In this document: one piece after another, positions 62,086 to 64,000 of the stretch | Position numbering within the stretch: position 1 is the first letter of the stretch | Layout of the letters: each line of letters begins with the position of its first letter | Assembly: GCA_026413225.1 (NCBI GenBank) | Contig: CM048554.1 | Location: 9,998,001 to 10,062,000 of the forward strand | Reading direction: 5' to 3' | Length of the DNA stretch: 64,000 nt | DNA from: Otis tarda | Taxonomy: Eukaryota; Chordata; Aves; Otidiformes; Otididae | Program-made: the position numbers and the translations under genes | The notes under the pieces: model-generated | What the model saw: the letters and a program-made list of their open reading frames with translations, nothing else | Database searches by the model: none | What the model was told of the DNA's origin: nothing

Positions 62086-64000
62086 ATGATTACTATTTAT
62101 TTTAAAACTGAGTAGCTGTTTAAGATGAGCTTTCACTTTTCAGACTCTTCAACAGAATGTGTGAAGTGGTACTAGTATGCCCAAGACCAAATCAAATTAA
62201 AGTTAGTTTAATGAGGGATATCTTTTCCATTAATGAGTGTATTCTGTCTAAATCTTAAGATAACATTTATCAAAGGATCTGACCTTTGCTGGCAGTTCAT
62301 ATTTAATGCTCTTTATGTCACGTATATCTAAACAGACCTATACAAAGGAGTTTGATATCAAGATTTTTTTTCTGTTTTCTCAAGTATCTCTAATATATTC
62401 TTGGCAGATTTGTCATTGGTGGCTAGAGATGATAGAAAATAAAATGAGTAGCTAACTTACCACTGGTGGTTTGTTGCAATAATAAAAGGGTTGCATGCTT
62501 CTATACCTTATTACATATGCCTGTGTGCATGTGCCTAGACTTCCCCAAAACAGCTTTTAAAGGATGGTACTGTTGGAAAAAAAGCTGGTGATCATGTGGT
62601 CATATGTAAATGGCTCATCTGATCGATTTATATACCAAACTCTCATTTAATAATATTTTAGAGATTATGTTGAGAATGATAGATGCAACAAAAATGAACT
62701 TTTACATGAGCATTAACGAAGTATTCTCAATTGCACCATACACTTTTTATGCATTCTTATTTTAACATGCAAAATTAATCTGTTATTCTCAGGTTTCAAA
62801 TCACATATATGCAGTTTCATTTGAGGTGCTGAAGAATCAGAAAAGCCTTATCTATTTTTTTTAAGTTCCTTAGATCAGGAGTAGCTATACACACAGCAGA
62901 TTGTAGTGGTGGATTTTGGAAAACCCACACAATTTGTTAAAGCTCGTTTAAGTAAAGGAGGTTTCGGAATGGACTAGGTGCTCTGGGCTTTGACTCTGAT
63001 GTAGCAAAGACCGTTTGGATCACTTAGCCTTTAGCTGTGTCTATGTTTGAAGGCAACTTGTAATATTTAGGTTGCACAGGCACCGCTCACAAAAGAAGTT
63101 ATTTTTCTTAATGAGCTCTGCAGTTGGCGGTGCTTTCAGTTAGTTGAAGGGGCACATTGCAAAAAACTGGCTGTCATTTTGTTACTGTGACATGTCACAA
63201 CTGTCTGTCAGTTTGGATACTACACTAGATATTTACTAAAGTTGGCCATTTTGTGCTGGCATAATTATTTACAGTCAAATTAATTAGATTAAACAACAAA
63301 ATAAGTTGCTATGCAATGGTTCCATGTGCTGTAGAAGTGTGTGTCACTGCTTTTTGTATCTGAATAATAAAAAAGCTTTTAGAAGCAGGCTGGGACTCTA
63401 CTGTTATGAGATTGCCACAGATGTGACCTAGAGGAGTGTTTTTTGCAGAAAAATAACAACAGCAGCAAAAACGTCTATATTCAAAGCCAGCAGTGAGCCC
63501 AAGACGATAGAGTCCTGTAATTTTCTGATAACAAGTATGAATTTTGAAATAAACAGATCTTTTTTAGTATTCTTAGTTTAAATAGACGGGATACATTATG
63601 CTATTTCTGTGTGTCTTTTCCATTATCTTTATCTTCACAACAGTACAGGAGATTAAAATAATGTTTGCTAGGAAATTATACTTTGCAGCAAGAAACCAAA
63701 AGCCGTTTTTAAAGGACTGTCTTATGAACAAATATACAAAAGCTCTTTTCTGTTGTGATTATGCTACTAAAAAGGCTGTGCTCCCTTCCTGAAAGAGAGG
63801 AATTCTTTCTTAAAGTGTGTTCTTACAATGTAGAAACAGAAAAGCTAACTTGATTTTTCCCTGCTTGTAGAGTAGAGTGCAGACAAGGTCATGTTTTCAT
63901 GTGAACTGGAGCTAAAATTATCATAGAGAAAAGACTGGCTTGAACGAGCATTAACGAACAGCAGCAGGGACTGCTTACTGTGTTTTTTTTTCCTCTTTCC

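Larger units (their letters stand above)
59423..64000 (+). other. MRPS5 intron, incomplete
   Basis: Begins at the donor GTAAGC. Contains two CR1 copies (60378 and 61345) and otherwise AT-rich unique sequence to the window end. The next coding block of MRPS5 is absent, so the intron continues beyond the window. Confidence 0.8.

Noticed and set aside
1-64000. Search for CRISPR arrays, bacterial operons, rRNA, tRNA and snoRNA genes
   Set aside because: Repeat structure is that of CR1 and LTR elements; no regular spacer arrays, cloverleaf or box C/D-H/ACA gene could be supported by eye.

Overview
This window is vertebrate nuclear DNA, almost certainly from a bird. It is AT-rich, intron-rich and mostly non-coding. 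It carries many 5'-truncated CR1 LINEs whose 3' ends close in the avian-type ATTCTATGATTCTATG repeat, plus four solo LTR-like elements resembling avian endogenous retrovirus LTRs. There are no bacterial or viral operons, no CRISPR array, and no rRNA or tRNA gene that I could recognise.

Only one protein-coding gene is firmly supported: the 5' part of MRPS5 (mitochondrial ribosomal protein uS5m) on the + strand. A CpG island (about 32.04-32.75 kb) holds the promoter and the first coding exon (ATG at 32498). Well-supported downstream exons lie at 42113-42250, 56397-56522, 56825-57058 and 59388-59422. All have GT-AG borders, compatible phases and clear resemblance to mammalian MRPS5. The exons for the conserved S5 RNA-binding and C-terminal domains are not in the window, so the gene runs off the right edge. 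A further exon (33604-33713) is tentative: it fits exon 1 in phase but not the exon at 42113, so either it is not used or a small exon lies between.

Region by region: 1-31.7 kb looks intergenic. It holds CR1 fragments, three LTRs (2688-3318 minus, about 23552-24600 minus, 27853-28465 plus), a fourth LTR-like element at about 28822-29311 (minus), and one intriguing TATA/Kozak/splice-donor cluster at 19162-19251 that looks like a short first coding exon of an unidentified gene. 31.7-32.8 kb is the CpG-island promoter. 32.8-64 kb is MRPS5 introns with at least seven CR1 insertions, a degraded ancient amniote-type CR1 (about 37.93-39.16 kb) and one more LTR (about 51.01-51.59 kb).

Most long open frames are explained by CR1 ORF2 remnants (reverse-transcriptase C-terminal parts) or by CpG-island composition. 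I found no convincing novel multi-gene system. The best leads are the isolated first-exon signature near 19.2 kb, the unresolved fast-evolving 5' coding part of MRPS5, and the pair of closely related inverted CR1 copies flanking the promoter.
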